From Apodospora peruviana (taxonomy: Eukaryota; Ascomycota; Sordariomycetes; Sordariales; Lasiosphaeriaceae), in contig JAUEDM010000004.1 in NCBI GenBank assembly GCA_033439685.1, forward strand, positions 3,720,001-3,784,000: DNA of 64,000 nt. Reading direction: 5' to 3'. Below the pieces are notes generated by a model, which saw only the letters and a program-made list of their open reading frames with translations, did not search any database and had not been told where the DNA came from. Shown here piece after piece: positions 43,260 to 53,834 of this stretch. Every line of letters begins with the position of its first letter. The first letter of the stretch is position 1. Position numbers and translations under genes: made by a program.

Positions 43260-45717
43260 TCATGTTATAGCGGCTCCAACATGGTACTGCAGATCTGTCG
43301 GATGGTGTTCTGGCAACGGGATTATTGCACTGGTGAGCAAGTAGCCTGGCGCACCGGCTCCACCGAGAAAGTCCACCGTCTTTCCACAGGTCAGCTCGAA
43401 ATGTGCGTTTTGCTGGTCCAGCCTGATGGTCAACTCCATCTCCACCTTGTGGAAAGGGGTAGCTGCATTGGGTCCAGCTACAATCCTCATAATTGCGGGT
43501 TGGTCTTGCGGGGGGATGATGCTCAGATCGTAGTCCAAGGAAAGATCCTGACGTAAAGCTATAGTGGGAGCATTAGCCGAGTCCGCAGATGCGAAAATGA
43601 TCGTGTCAACCCACCTTCCTCTCCTAATTCACGGTCGCTGGCTGTGACAATCGTGACGGAGCCCGCTCGGTTTCCGTTTCTTGTCATCTTTTTGAAGATC
43701 TTGACACTCTTCTCGATCCCCTCTTGTTGTGTGATGAGGTCGCCTTTTGCGATGACCCATTTGATGTGGCCCTTGGCACGTGTCTGGTTGGTGAATGTGT
43801 CGGTGTAGAGTTGCGATTGGTTGTGTTCGAACTGCTTGAAAGGTGTGGACACAAGCAAGCCGATATTGTATGGACATGGGACGCATTTCTGAGGAACTTC
43901 ACAACCTACCCCAAGCCCAATGAGGGCTGCGCCTTTGATCACGGCTGTCCAGCTGCCTTCGTCACTGCCCGTTCGGTTAATAACCGTCCTGTAGATATGC
44001 TAGAGGGAAGCGGGATGCTCGTGTGTCGTATCGTGTCTGCATACCTTTCGTCTCCTCTCACGAGGTTAAATCTCCATCGTCTCGCAAGGCTAGTTATTTG
44101 GTTGAAGAGGTATTGGTTTCTAGAGAATCCGCCAGATAGGAAGATCGTCTAACACAGGTCGAGTTAGCCTGCAATCGAAGCTAAGACCCAAAATGGTGTG
44201 ATGTAACTCGTACCCCCGCTCTGAATCTCTTTACCTCCATCTGTACCATCTGTTCGTGGATTAGATGAAGGGTGCCTTCGACAGACTCTCGGAATATTTC
44301 TACCAGGTCCGTGCTGGAGGATTATAGTCAGCAGGTGGCATCACACAAATGACTGAACAAATGTTTACTAGGTGAGACGAAGTCGGCCTGCCTCAATGCC
44401 TCGCTCGGGGTCGTCTTCTGATCCAATGCCTTCCGGGAGATCGATGTAGTCATCTTCTGCCTCCTGACCGGGTGGTGGAGGACCGGCGAATGCCTCCTTG
44501 ATCCTTTGGAACCTTCCAAGCATGATCTGCTCGCCTAAAGTGAAAACAACATGAGAGCCACTCCCATGTCTCTCTGCATTGCCCCCAATGGCCAACAGGG
44601 CGTCGTAATCACTAGGGCTAAGGCGCTCAGGTAAAAACCGCTTGACGAAATACTCATCAATTCTGGTGGCGCCAAAAAAACCGCCTAGGTACAAATTATG
44701 TTAGATATGAGCCGGTTACCATGAAGGCGATAGACTTGCCAGAAACCTCGGTCACTTTGGTCATCTTGAAGTTCGGTACAAGCTGGTCGATACGGTATGA
44801 TGCAAGATCCTAGGATTCGTCAGTGAGGTTGCTGAGGTCTGAGTATGGTGTGCTTGAGTGAGGAAGCTTACAACGGTGCCGCCTCCGGCATCCACCACCA
44901 CGAAACACTCTTTCTACAGAAAGTGAATAGTTAGAAACGATGGCGATGGTTTAAACTATCTTTAGGCCTACCAATCTTAAGCCGGTCATGCCTTGATCCA
45001 GTGCCACTCTCATGGTATACTGGGCGCATGCTTCGGGCTCTGTTGTCATCATGATATTCCCAGGTCTTCTATCCATTTCGCTAAATATTGCTCTGAAAGC
45101 TTCATGCGCGGCCCGGAATGTTGAGTTTCTTGCTCTTGGTTGCCACTCAGCTGGGTGTGTGATGATCAAATCGATAGGAAATTCTTGGAGTGTGGTGGGA
45201 TCTCTCTTGTTTTCGATGTCCCGTCGGACGCAGATGGCGACCTTGGTGAGGTACTCGGTGACAATCTCCTCGGCAGTTCTCATGAGATGGAGCGGAATCT
45301 GATTGACAAGGACGTTGTTGAGACACCCCAGGAGCTTTGCCTCCTCGAGGGTCTTCTTCAGCGACTCAAGCGCCGTTTGCCGACTCGGGGGCACCAGTTC
45401 CATCTTGGTCCAGCGAAGGACATATGATCGATGGTCGAGGCCAAATCCCCAGCGCTCGTGGTCGCCTTCACTTGCGGAATATGTGAATTCGGATGGCACC
45501 TTTGGGTGGATTTTGACGGGCCAGACTTTAGCAACATTGACATCTTGAAGTGTCGACGGTTCGCTTGCCACGGTTAGAACCCAAGCGACTCCTGTAAGTG
45601 GCCGGCCGGTGTCAGCGATTCTCTTCAATGGTTGTTGGGTCCAAAGGAGCGGATACCTGTAAAAGTTGTGCCATAATCGATACTGATCAAATAGCGCGGG
45701 CCTGAGGATGTCGCCAT
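43260..45717 (-). CDS. Fungal Hsp70-like ATPase (actin-like ATPase fold)
   Basis: Nine exons (45657-45717, 44972-45591, 44872-44913, 44740-44809, 44369-44684, 44235-44313, 44045-44148, 43615-43988, 43260-43558), 654 aa with all phases agreeing. Motifs: phosphate-1 SIDYGTTFTGVAW at residue ~13, phosphate-2 FVVVDAGGGTVDL, the adenosine-type IFLSGGFSRNQYLFNQI near the end of the ATPase domain, then a ~200-residue C-terminal part (GHIKWVIAKGDLI) seen in the fungal Hsp70-like family rather than a canonical peptide-binding domain. These proteins are very common in fungal accessory regions, with no settled function. The fourth intron (44685-44739) uses a GC donor, TCTG|GCAAGT. It lies head-to-head with a coiled-coil gene, 665 bp apart. 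Confidence 0.88.
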
Positions 45718-46382
45718 GGTCAGCTCTTCGACAGTTATCTTGGAGATCAAAATGAGGCATAGGTATGTTGATGGGTTGCAAAAGAGAAAGGAAGGCAATG
45801 GTGGACGGATAAGGTAGGTAGGTATCTGCCGAGCTACCGGGCAACAGAGGGGCAGTTCGGGAGGATATAGCCTGTAGCTGGGCCGTACAAGGTAAATGGA
45901 AGGTGCAGACAACAGAGAGCACCCCTGCGGCTGCCTGTGGTGAGACAGGTAAGGTACCTTTCCACTGTTGGTACGATATTCCGTAGGTGGGGTGGGGTGG
46001 ACGGGAACCCGGAATTGGCAGACTCGACCCCCTGTTCAGGTTGTTCTGGGGCTGAACCACCACGCGGTTACCACCATGTGCCGGCCATACCTTCCACCGC
46101 CCTCGAATTCGGGTTGGCAGTTGTGCCACTGTGTCTCACGGCCGTGGCGGTTGGGCGCAGGCAGGTGCGGCCCTGAAGGCAATTAATTATGCTTGCCAAT
46201 TGGACTTTTATCGAGCTGGGAAGCACGAGGTTCGTTCAATCTCCCACCTTCAATCTCCGAAGCTCCAAAGCTCTTCCTGTGAGCGCATCAACGTCGGGCC
46301 CAAAGGCAGCTGTTTGGCTTCTTTGGACACACAGCCAGTCTCGCCCACCGCTTCCAATGTCGTGATCAACGCAAGTTCGAGC
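45718..46382. promoter_or_regulatory. Shared promoter region, Hsp70-like and coiled-coil genes
   Basis: A 665-bp interval between two divergent starts. It contains TAGGTAGGTA-type sequence near 45811-45822. The ORF frame of the coiled-coil gene is open upstream to 46131, so the start at 46383 is a choice, not a certainty. Confidence 0.45.
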
Positions 46383-49300
46383 ATGACCATCAGTCTGGGC
46401 TTGCGGGGCAGCAAAAAGGACAAAACCGAAGTGGGCAAGATCTCATCGTTGGATCGCGGCACCGATTCCTTCCTGTCCAGCTCCAACACGACCTTGAGAT
46501 CGCAACAGTCTCAGCTGTGGTCTACCCTCCCAACATCAACAGCTCATAGTAACCCCGGTCCTTCGCCGGTTGCAAAAGACGGAAGCATGCAACTGGCAGC
46601 TCTTCAACGTCCAGAATCTCACCTCGCCAGGGCGCCCTCATCGCATCCACCGATCCCTCCACGTGATGACTCCCCCATCACGCGGAACGCATCTGCTCAA
46701 TACATCGGAGAGTTTCCCGGATCATCGGCTGCCGATATAGACCTGCCGATTCAAGGAAAAAACCCTCCATACTCCGGCTCCTCATATCCTCACCAACCCA
46801 ATAGTCACTGTATAACACCAACACCAGCACCGCCCGAGGAGCTCACGAGCGAGAACAACTCGTTGAAGATCGGAGGATGGACTTACACTCAACCGTTTTC
46901 CAATACCACGGCAATCTTTAAAACCCTCGCCGAGATTGAAGGCGAGACCGCCATTGATGAGCGGTCTTACTCTACGACCAGTCTCGGGCACCAGGTAAAC
47001 AACCTCGTTCAGCCCGTGGAGCTATCCGCAGTGCCAGTGGGGCATGGTCTCTCGGCAGACCCAACAGACCCGAAGGAACTTGCCCGTTCCGCCCGGAGTG
47101 ACGGGCAGGGGTCATCAATCTTGGTTCAACTGCCCCCTGCTCCTTACATGTCCAAGCTCCTGCCTCACGAACCAATGGGCCAGGACCAACCCCAAGCCTC
47201 AAGCGGCCATGTTCAGGAAATTTGGGGTGATGAAAATCAACCATCGAGGCCAGTACTGGAGCCGGAAGCCCTCCACAATTATGGGACTCCTCTTGTACAG
47301 CCGAGAGAGCACCATGTTCTACCAGATACCAGCGGATTTCATGGACCATTCTGGGATGATGCGAGTCAACCATCGATTCCGAGGTCCGACCCCCAAAACC
47401 TTACTGGTTATATGTCCCCGTCTGCACCACCAAGAGTCCGGGACGCCGTGCAGGAGGCCACGGAACTCGATCAGCCACCTTGGAGTGGTGGTAGTCAACC
47501 AGAGAGGCCAGGTTCAAAGAATCGAACACCAACCAGTTTTTCTGCTCCGGTTGGGCAGCTCAGAAACCAGCATTCTTTGCCAGATCGCAACGGACTAACT
47601 CAACAAGCCCGCAGTGATGGGCGGAATACATCAATGCCAACTCGACAGCCCCAGGCCCAGGTCAGCTCTATGCCTCAGCATCCACCTCGGCAGAGTGAAG
47701 GTCAGCGGGGTCCGTATATCCCAGCGGATCGCATGATGAGTGCCCAAGGAAGCCATGCCAGTCAGCGACACGGAAATGGCACGCAACCTTCCGTGCAAAC
47801 CGTTCGCCGAAAACCCGAACAAGTGTCTGAGTCATTGCCTTCACAGACCTCTGGAGATTCAGCTCGGAACTTCGGTCCTCCTCAGCAGAGTAATTACGAT
47901 GGACAAGCGAGTGATATTTGTACAGGCCATATGGAGCGAGTAGAAACAGACATTGATGTCGCGAGAACCAATGGGTATGCTGGGACACAGAATGTTCAAG
48001 GGCGTCTACAGAAGCCTGCGCCACCCGTCTCGAGCTCTGCGGCAAGAATGCCGATGCAAATGGACTCGATACAGTTCCGTCAGATGCAGGCCAACCAACC
48101 TCGTGAGAACCCAGGTTTCTTCAGAAAGTTAATTCCCTGGGGGGGAGGTGGTGACGATAAGCAAATTGCCATGGTCTCAAATTACAGCCCCAGTGATATC
48201 GATAAGAGACTCCGCGAGTTTATCAAAGATTACAGCGTGCCGCAATTGTCTGGAGTTGATTCGCTCTCCAGTATCCTGATCTACATCCCCCAGATGTTGG
48301 ATGAACGTGAAGCGAAAATTCGAGCACAAGACAGTCGAATACGAGAACGCGACAACCAAATCCGCGAGAAAGACGGAGAAGTCCAAAGACTCACCGAGAG
48401 AAAGGAAAAATACAAAAGGGAATCGCAGGATATACAACGGCAACTTGATCTGGCAGTTCAAGATCGCAACAGGATAGGTGAAGACCTCAGGTTGAGCCAA
48501 GAGACGGTAGGTCAGTTTCAGAGATCTCTGGGTCAGCAGCTGGAATACAACAAGCAGTTCACAGCGACCCTACAACAATTTGAGAAACTGAATGCAGATC
48601 TCTATAGGGAAGGGGAGCGGATAAAGGAGCAGAAGGGAAAAACCATTGCGGAAATGGAGAAACAGATGACTCTGATGAAAGAGGGACATGGACGCAAAGT
48701 TGCCGAAATGGAAAGACAGATGGCTCTGATGGAAGAGGCACATCGACACGAGCTCGAGACCCAAAGGACGATCCTGCAGGACGAAATCAACAGGTTTAAG
48801 AATCGAATTGCATCCTATGACACTGGGAATTTCAGGCTCATCACGGATGAGAACTTTCAAGCCACTCTCGAGTCGCTGGCCCAGAAGATCAGCAATCTGA
48901 TAAGCTATGTTCCGCGACCCGAGCCTCATAGCTTCGACTCTTCACTGGACCCCACAGGGTACTTGGTCCGAAATGCGCAGCAGGGAACTCGTGTGTGGCC
49001 CAAGTTTATCCGTAGCATCTGCTGGGGAATCGCAGTACGGGGATTTTTCCAATATCCCCTGGGCTTTGGCGTATTTGGAACGCAAGGAGAGGGATTCAGC
49101 ATTCTTTCTCACCTATACGAGACTATTGCCATCCCATCCCCCAGCGGTAAGTCTATCATCTGACCAAGTTTGAATATGGGAGTATTAACTGGCGATTGTG
49201 CACAGATCCGAACATTCGCGTTCTCCCAAATGACAAGAAAAACAACGAAGGGCGTGGATTCTTCTTTGAGAGGATGCTAGGTGGCATTTTGAACCCCGTT

Positions 49301-49696
49301 GACCCCAACAAGGTCGAGGGCTTCACTTCGTACTTCCTGGCAAACATCGACGCTGTTGCAGAGGAAATGGTCCAGACTCTCCAGAAGTGCTCCGGTTACA
49401 GGTTGGATGAGCGAGCGCCAGCTCAGATCGCCAGCGTGGCACGTGGCCTTGGCATATTGTCGTTGGAGATGGGCTCGCAGCCGGCGCACATCATCTTGGA
49501 AGGGTGTTCACACGGCGACTGGATTAGACCTGGCGACATGTTCAAGGACGAATACGAAACGGAAGGCGGTTCGCCGGTGCAGGTGGACTTGATGACAGAA
49601 CCGTGCATGGTGCGAATCGGCAATGGGAGGGAGGACCTGACGACGCGCAAGGTCGTGTCGAAAGGGAACATTATCACGCTCAAGACAGCATACTGA
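46383..49696 (+). CDS. Large coiled-coil protein with ordered C-terminal domain, unknown
   Basis: Two exons (46383-49146, 49206-49696; GTAAGT to CACAG), 1084 aa from MTISLGLRGSKKDKTEVGK; an in-frame ATG at 46131 would add 84 residues. Residues 1 to ~590 are Pro/Ser/Gln-rich and disordered with weak repeats (QPSRP, DQPPWSGGSQPERPG). Then come KLIPWGGGGDDKQ and a long coiled coil (about 640-830: IRAQDSRIRERDNQIREKDG, with repeats around MEKQMTLMKEG and MERQMALMEEA). The last ~230 residues are ordered (GFFFERMLGGILNPVDP, PAHIILEGCSHGDWIRPGD) and look like a conserved fungal domain I cannot name. Head-to-head with the Hsp70-like gene, which invites the guess of a client or partner. Confidence 0.72.
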
Positions 49697-50931
49697 TTCA
49701 CCCAGGGCTCTCCTGGGCTGTTGGAGCTGGATACTGACGCCCCTAGTTTGGGATACAACAAACCGTATCGCAACCCGCTTTGCTACATCTCGAGATTTGT
49801 TGGACTATAATCACTGTATGTTTGGCTTGTGTTGGGTGCGACACGACGCGCCTGTGCCCCAATGAAACCACTGAGCTTCAGGGCTTGGGGGTTGCCCTGT
49901 TTCGATTCTCAGAGGATTAGACCCCCGCGGTGATTGCAAGATTGTAAGAATGCTAACAACCTTGGAAGGGGATCAGCCCAGATGCAGCGGGGAAGAGTCA
50001 ATCCAATTCCGACATGGCCAGCCGCATAGCAAATCACCTGCAAACCACCAGCGACCTTAGGTGATTTCCAGCGGGCAGTCATCTTGACGCTGCATGAGTC
50101 GTTTCCACGTCCTTGATGCTCACCATTCACTCAGTCACGCTGGACCTCCAACTTCTCCAGAATATCTGCGGGTGGAAGAATGCATCTCTCATCCAACTAA
50201 CGAGCTGGATACCCAAGGCAGATTATCTTTTGCCTTGGTTCGGCCCAGGCACACTCCCGTTGTCGCACCACTACAAGTATGGCGGCAAGTTCATCACGAC
50301 ATGACGAGGCCACCAACCAGATGCATAGCTGAAAGAGTCGCAGAGCGCCACCTCTAATATTGACACCGAACGAAGCCATCATCCGGGGCTCTTTCCACGC
50401 CCCACGCCATGACCGTGAGGATTGTAAATACAGCTAAAATGAGGGCAACCCCACGGGACCTTCAGCTTTTGCTGCAGTTCTTATCGACGGGCAAAATCCA
50501 GTGGTTTGCTGAGACCACGGTGGCTGGCCTAGCTGCCGCCCCCGGCACGAACGACGAACCGGCGCGACTGTGTGTAGCAAGAGTCCTCATCAGCTTTGAT
50601 GCCTCCTTCGCCAAAGTTCGGTACATGTACTCCCAAGTACTGTACATGTGTATCTGTGGCAGGATGGATACCGGCGGACGTTTTTGGACAGAGAAAAAGC
50701 CCATGCCGACCGGGGCAGCTCGGGAAGCTGCTCACAAGTAACCGTCAATGGATGATACTGCCAACCCACTGATGGATGCCGAGCTTTGCTCCCCGACTCA
50801 GAGCTTGTGAGCTCAATACCAAACCCTCCAACATCCACTTCTGCGAATGGAAGTATCTCGCGCAGCTGGAGTTCCCTCGAGCGTTGGCTTGTTTCCTCGT
50901 TCCCATTGCATCGTTGCCAACTGTTCTCGCC
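49697..50931. other. Intergenic, no supported gene
   Basis: 3' flank of the coiled-coil gene and promoter of the seven-pass protein. Overlapping ORFs at 50094-50900 on both strands are unsupported. Confidence 0.45.
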
Positions 50932-53457
50932 ATGGTTTACAACCAGACGTTAAAGATTTGGGATCTGCCTCCGCAACCATTGCTGTCGTCCACAGACCTC
51001 AAGGGCCCCGTGTCAGTGACGATTTGGCTGGTGGTGTGCCTCGTTTTCACAGGAATATTCTGGCGGCTGCTGAACAAAACGAAGTCGCCAACATGGCAGG
51101 AGTTCCGGACAGTCATGCTAGGGGCATTCTTCCTTGCATTGTAAGCGTCGCAATGACGGAAGCTTGGAATCATAGCTAACCATCCACGCGCCGCACACAG
51201 ATGGTACATCATGGTGGTGATTGACCGATGGATGCGCTATCACGACGCCAGACCAACCAGACCGGTCCAGTATGGATACATCATGTGGGCACCGGTGTGG
51301 GAACTCTTTCGCATCACGTCCACGGTGCTACTGCTCTGGGGAACGTATACTGTGGTCTGGAAAGAATTGGAGGATCAATTCAGTGTGCAACAGCAGAAAC
51401 TTTGGTGGTTGGCTGCCAAGTTTGCCGTCTTCGTCGTCACTCTCATGTCCATCTTTTACGTCGTTCTCTACATCGCGCTATCGGCCATCTGGCTGGAGTT
51501 TTACAGTCTTAATGCCATCGCCGACATTGCCACTAAGAGAACCCAGTTTGAGGTGGCCATGACGTGTTTTTTCATGGTCTTCAGTCTTTTGACGCTCGTC
51601 GAAGCCACTGCGGTTGTTTGGGTCCAGGCTGTTCGTGTGCATGGCCAGATCCAGTGGGTCAGTTTTATTACAATTTTATTACATGACCTGTAGTTGTCTA
51701 ATGCTAACCCATCGGCATTGTTACAGACTCGACTGTACCTCTGGCTCGCAGCCATCTTTCTTTTCGCGAGGTCCACCGCCGAATTTGCCATTGTTGTCAA
51801 CTTTTTCAATACATCTGCCACGAGGCAAAGCAAGAAAGTCGCGATGGACATCTCTTACGGCCTCATAACCTTCCTCTACATCTCCATGATGTATTCCATG
51901 GCCAAAGTGGCTGCCTCTACCTTTGACAGCGGCGGGAGACAGGCAAGGGTGGTTGCTTCTGACGTCCGTCATTTTGTCCTCACCAGACTAGACGCCAGGA
52001 CAAACGGGGGACGGAATGAATCACCGCCATTCGAGGCGGTCCTCAGAGAGGCAGAAGAGAATCTGGACAATGTACTGTCCAGAGGGCCGTTGACGAATGG
52101 ATTGGAGATTGACCATGCATTTAAGCTGAGGGTGGCTCAAGACTGCATCGACCAACTCAGAGCCGAGTTCGTGAAGCTTGACCCCAAGGAAGGCAAGGAC
52201 TACACGTCACGCCCGGCATCAGGGTTATCAGGCTTCAAGACCTTGTTAGGCCGCAGGTCCAAATCCTCACAAAAGCTCAACATGTCCAAGTCCAGTCTTA
52301 CCTTGAACTCGGCGACTGCCCGTCCCGGTCCATCCAGCGCGAGCACTATAACAGGGTCCACGGCAGTGTCGCGAGCGGCAGCACCCGAGGAAAGGTTCGG
52401 CCGTACGCCTTCATTCATGAGCTCTACCCCCAGCGCACCTCCACTCGCGTCATCCAGGCCGGCAAACCCAGTACCAGTCACCACCTCGTCCACGTCCTAT
52501 AGCGCCCCTGCCCGCTGGGTTCCATCGATGGACCCTTTCCCCGAACAATCCTGGGCAAACCAGTCTCGGTCAGAAGACGGTCCCCTGATAGTTCAATCAA
52601 CACCAACCAGCCCACCGCCAATGATGAGCAGACCAGCCAACTTCCAGAGTTCAGATGCAACGAGAGGGCCATATTTCCAGTCAACACCGCAACCACAGTC
52701 TCAGCGGCAGCGAGATAGTATCCAGTACTCGATATTCAGCGGTAGCTCCGCTGGACCTCCGCCGCCGTCTTCGTATGCACCACCAGGCAACGACCAGACT
52801 CAAAGTGGCTTCTCACAGCCGGGCCGGTACCAAGCCTTGACGGACTCGACACCGATGCCCCGTCCTGTCCCGCTTCCCTCCAGCCCAACTGCTAGCGTCA
52901 CAATGTCCGAAGGAACAGGACCAGTGACAGTTCAAAGCTCCCAGTCCCAGCCACAACAACAGTATCAACAGCATCAAGCATATTCGGCATGGTCGCCGAC
53001 ATTCACCTCGGGTTACTATACCGCCGATTACCCATTAACCACCGGACGGAGCCCACCGACCGCTGCCGGTGGCGGTAGTGGTAGCAGCCCTCCTCCAGTG
53101 CCACAAGCTGTTCCCCGACCTGTTCCTCCTCCATCTTTTGCCAGCAATTCCAGCAACCCATACCGCTCCCACCGGTCACAGATACCAACAGCAGTCAATC
53201 CACGATCATACTCCACAACGTCATCGTCGGGACTGATGCAGATGTCGATGCCGCCGCCGTCGGCAAGCCCAGCGCCACCCATTGTGCCGAGACCAATTCC
53301 TCCTCCGCAGATAGCGGCAATGTACTCTGCTGCGTCGTTGCAGAGGCCGTCTTCATCGTCACCAGCGCGAGCAGCGCGGACGCCATCAACGGATCCTGGC
53401 ACCACTCGATACCAAGAGCAAGAGGAACGGCCACGGCGGGAGCAACGCTACCGCTAG
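50932..53457 (+). CDS. Seven-pass membrane protein with long disordered cytosolic tail
   Basis: Three exons (50932-51140, 51201-51657, 51727-53457), 798 aa, phases agree. Seven hydrophobic segments fall in the first ~340 residues, among them SVTIWLVVCLVFTGIFW, FRTVMLGAFFLALWYIMVVI, LFRITSTVLLLWGTYTVVW, FAVFVVTLMSIFYVVLYIAL, FFMVFSLLTLVEATAVVWV, LYLWLAAIFLFARSTAEFAI and ITFLYISMMYSMAKVAA. After a short helical part the remaining ~400 residues are Ser/Pro/Gln-rich and without order. The layout recalls fungal seven-pass receptor-like (rhodopsin-like/PTH11-like) proteins, but no CFEM domain or defining motif is seen. It may be a sensor. Confidence 0.75.
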
Positions 53458-53834
53458 CTAACAAGTTGTTTGATACGTGGGGAAACTTCAATTTACAACA
53501 ATGTCTAAGCTAGTAACATAATTATACGCATTATCCGTGAGGGGATGTAGTGCAGATCCGGCAAATAGTAAATAAGGTAGCTTTGGATACAAGTAGATGA
53601 GACTCATGACTGAATGACATATATACATCTTACTACGTATATACCCAGAAAGAAACCGTGACATCGGAAATCATTGGCATCTCCTTTGTTCAAACGCCAG
53701 TGCCATTCAAAACTCCTTCATCAAAGCAGCGAAACCGGAACATAAAAATAAAGAGAAGGCCACTCAGCTATAACCAATCCCCGTGGTATCCAAGCCCAAT
53801 GCATCGTTTCTTTCATACAGACACATGGCACGAG
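53458..53834. other. Intergenic between convergent genes
   Basis: AT-rich 3' flanks of the seven-pass gene and the 830-codon gene. No gene. Confidence 0.5.

Noticed and set aside
46131..46382. N-terminal extension of the coiled-coil gene to 46131
   Set aside because: Low-quality sequence that lies within the promoter interval; the ATG at 46383 begins the natural-looking protein.
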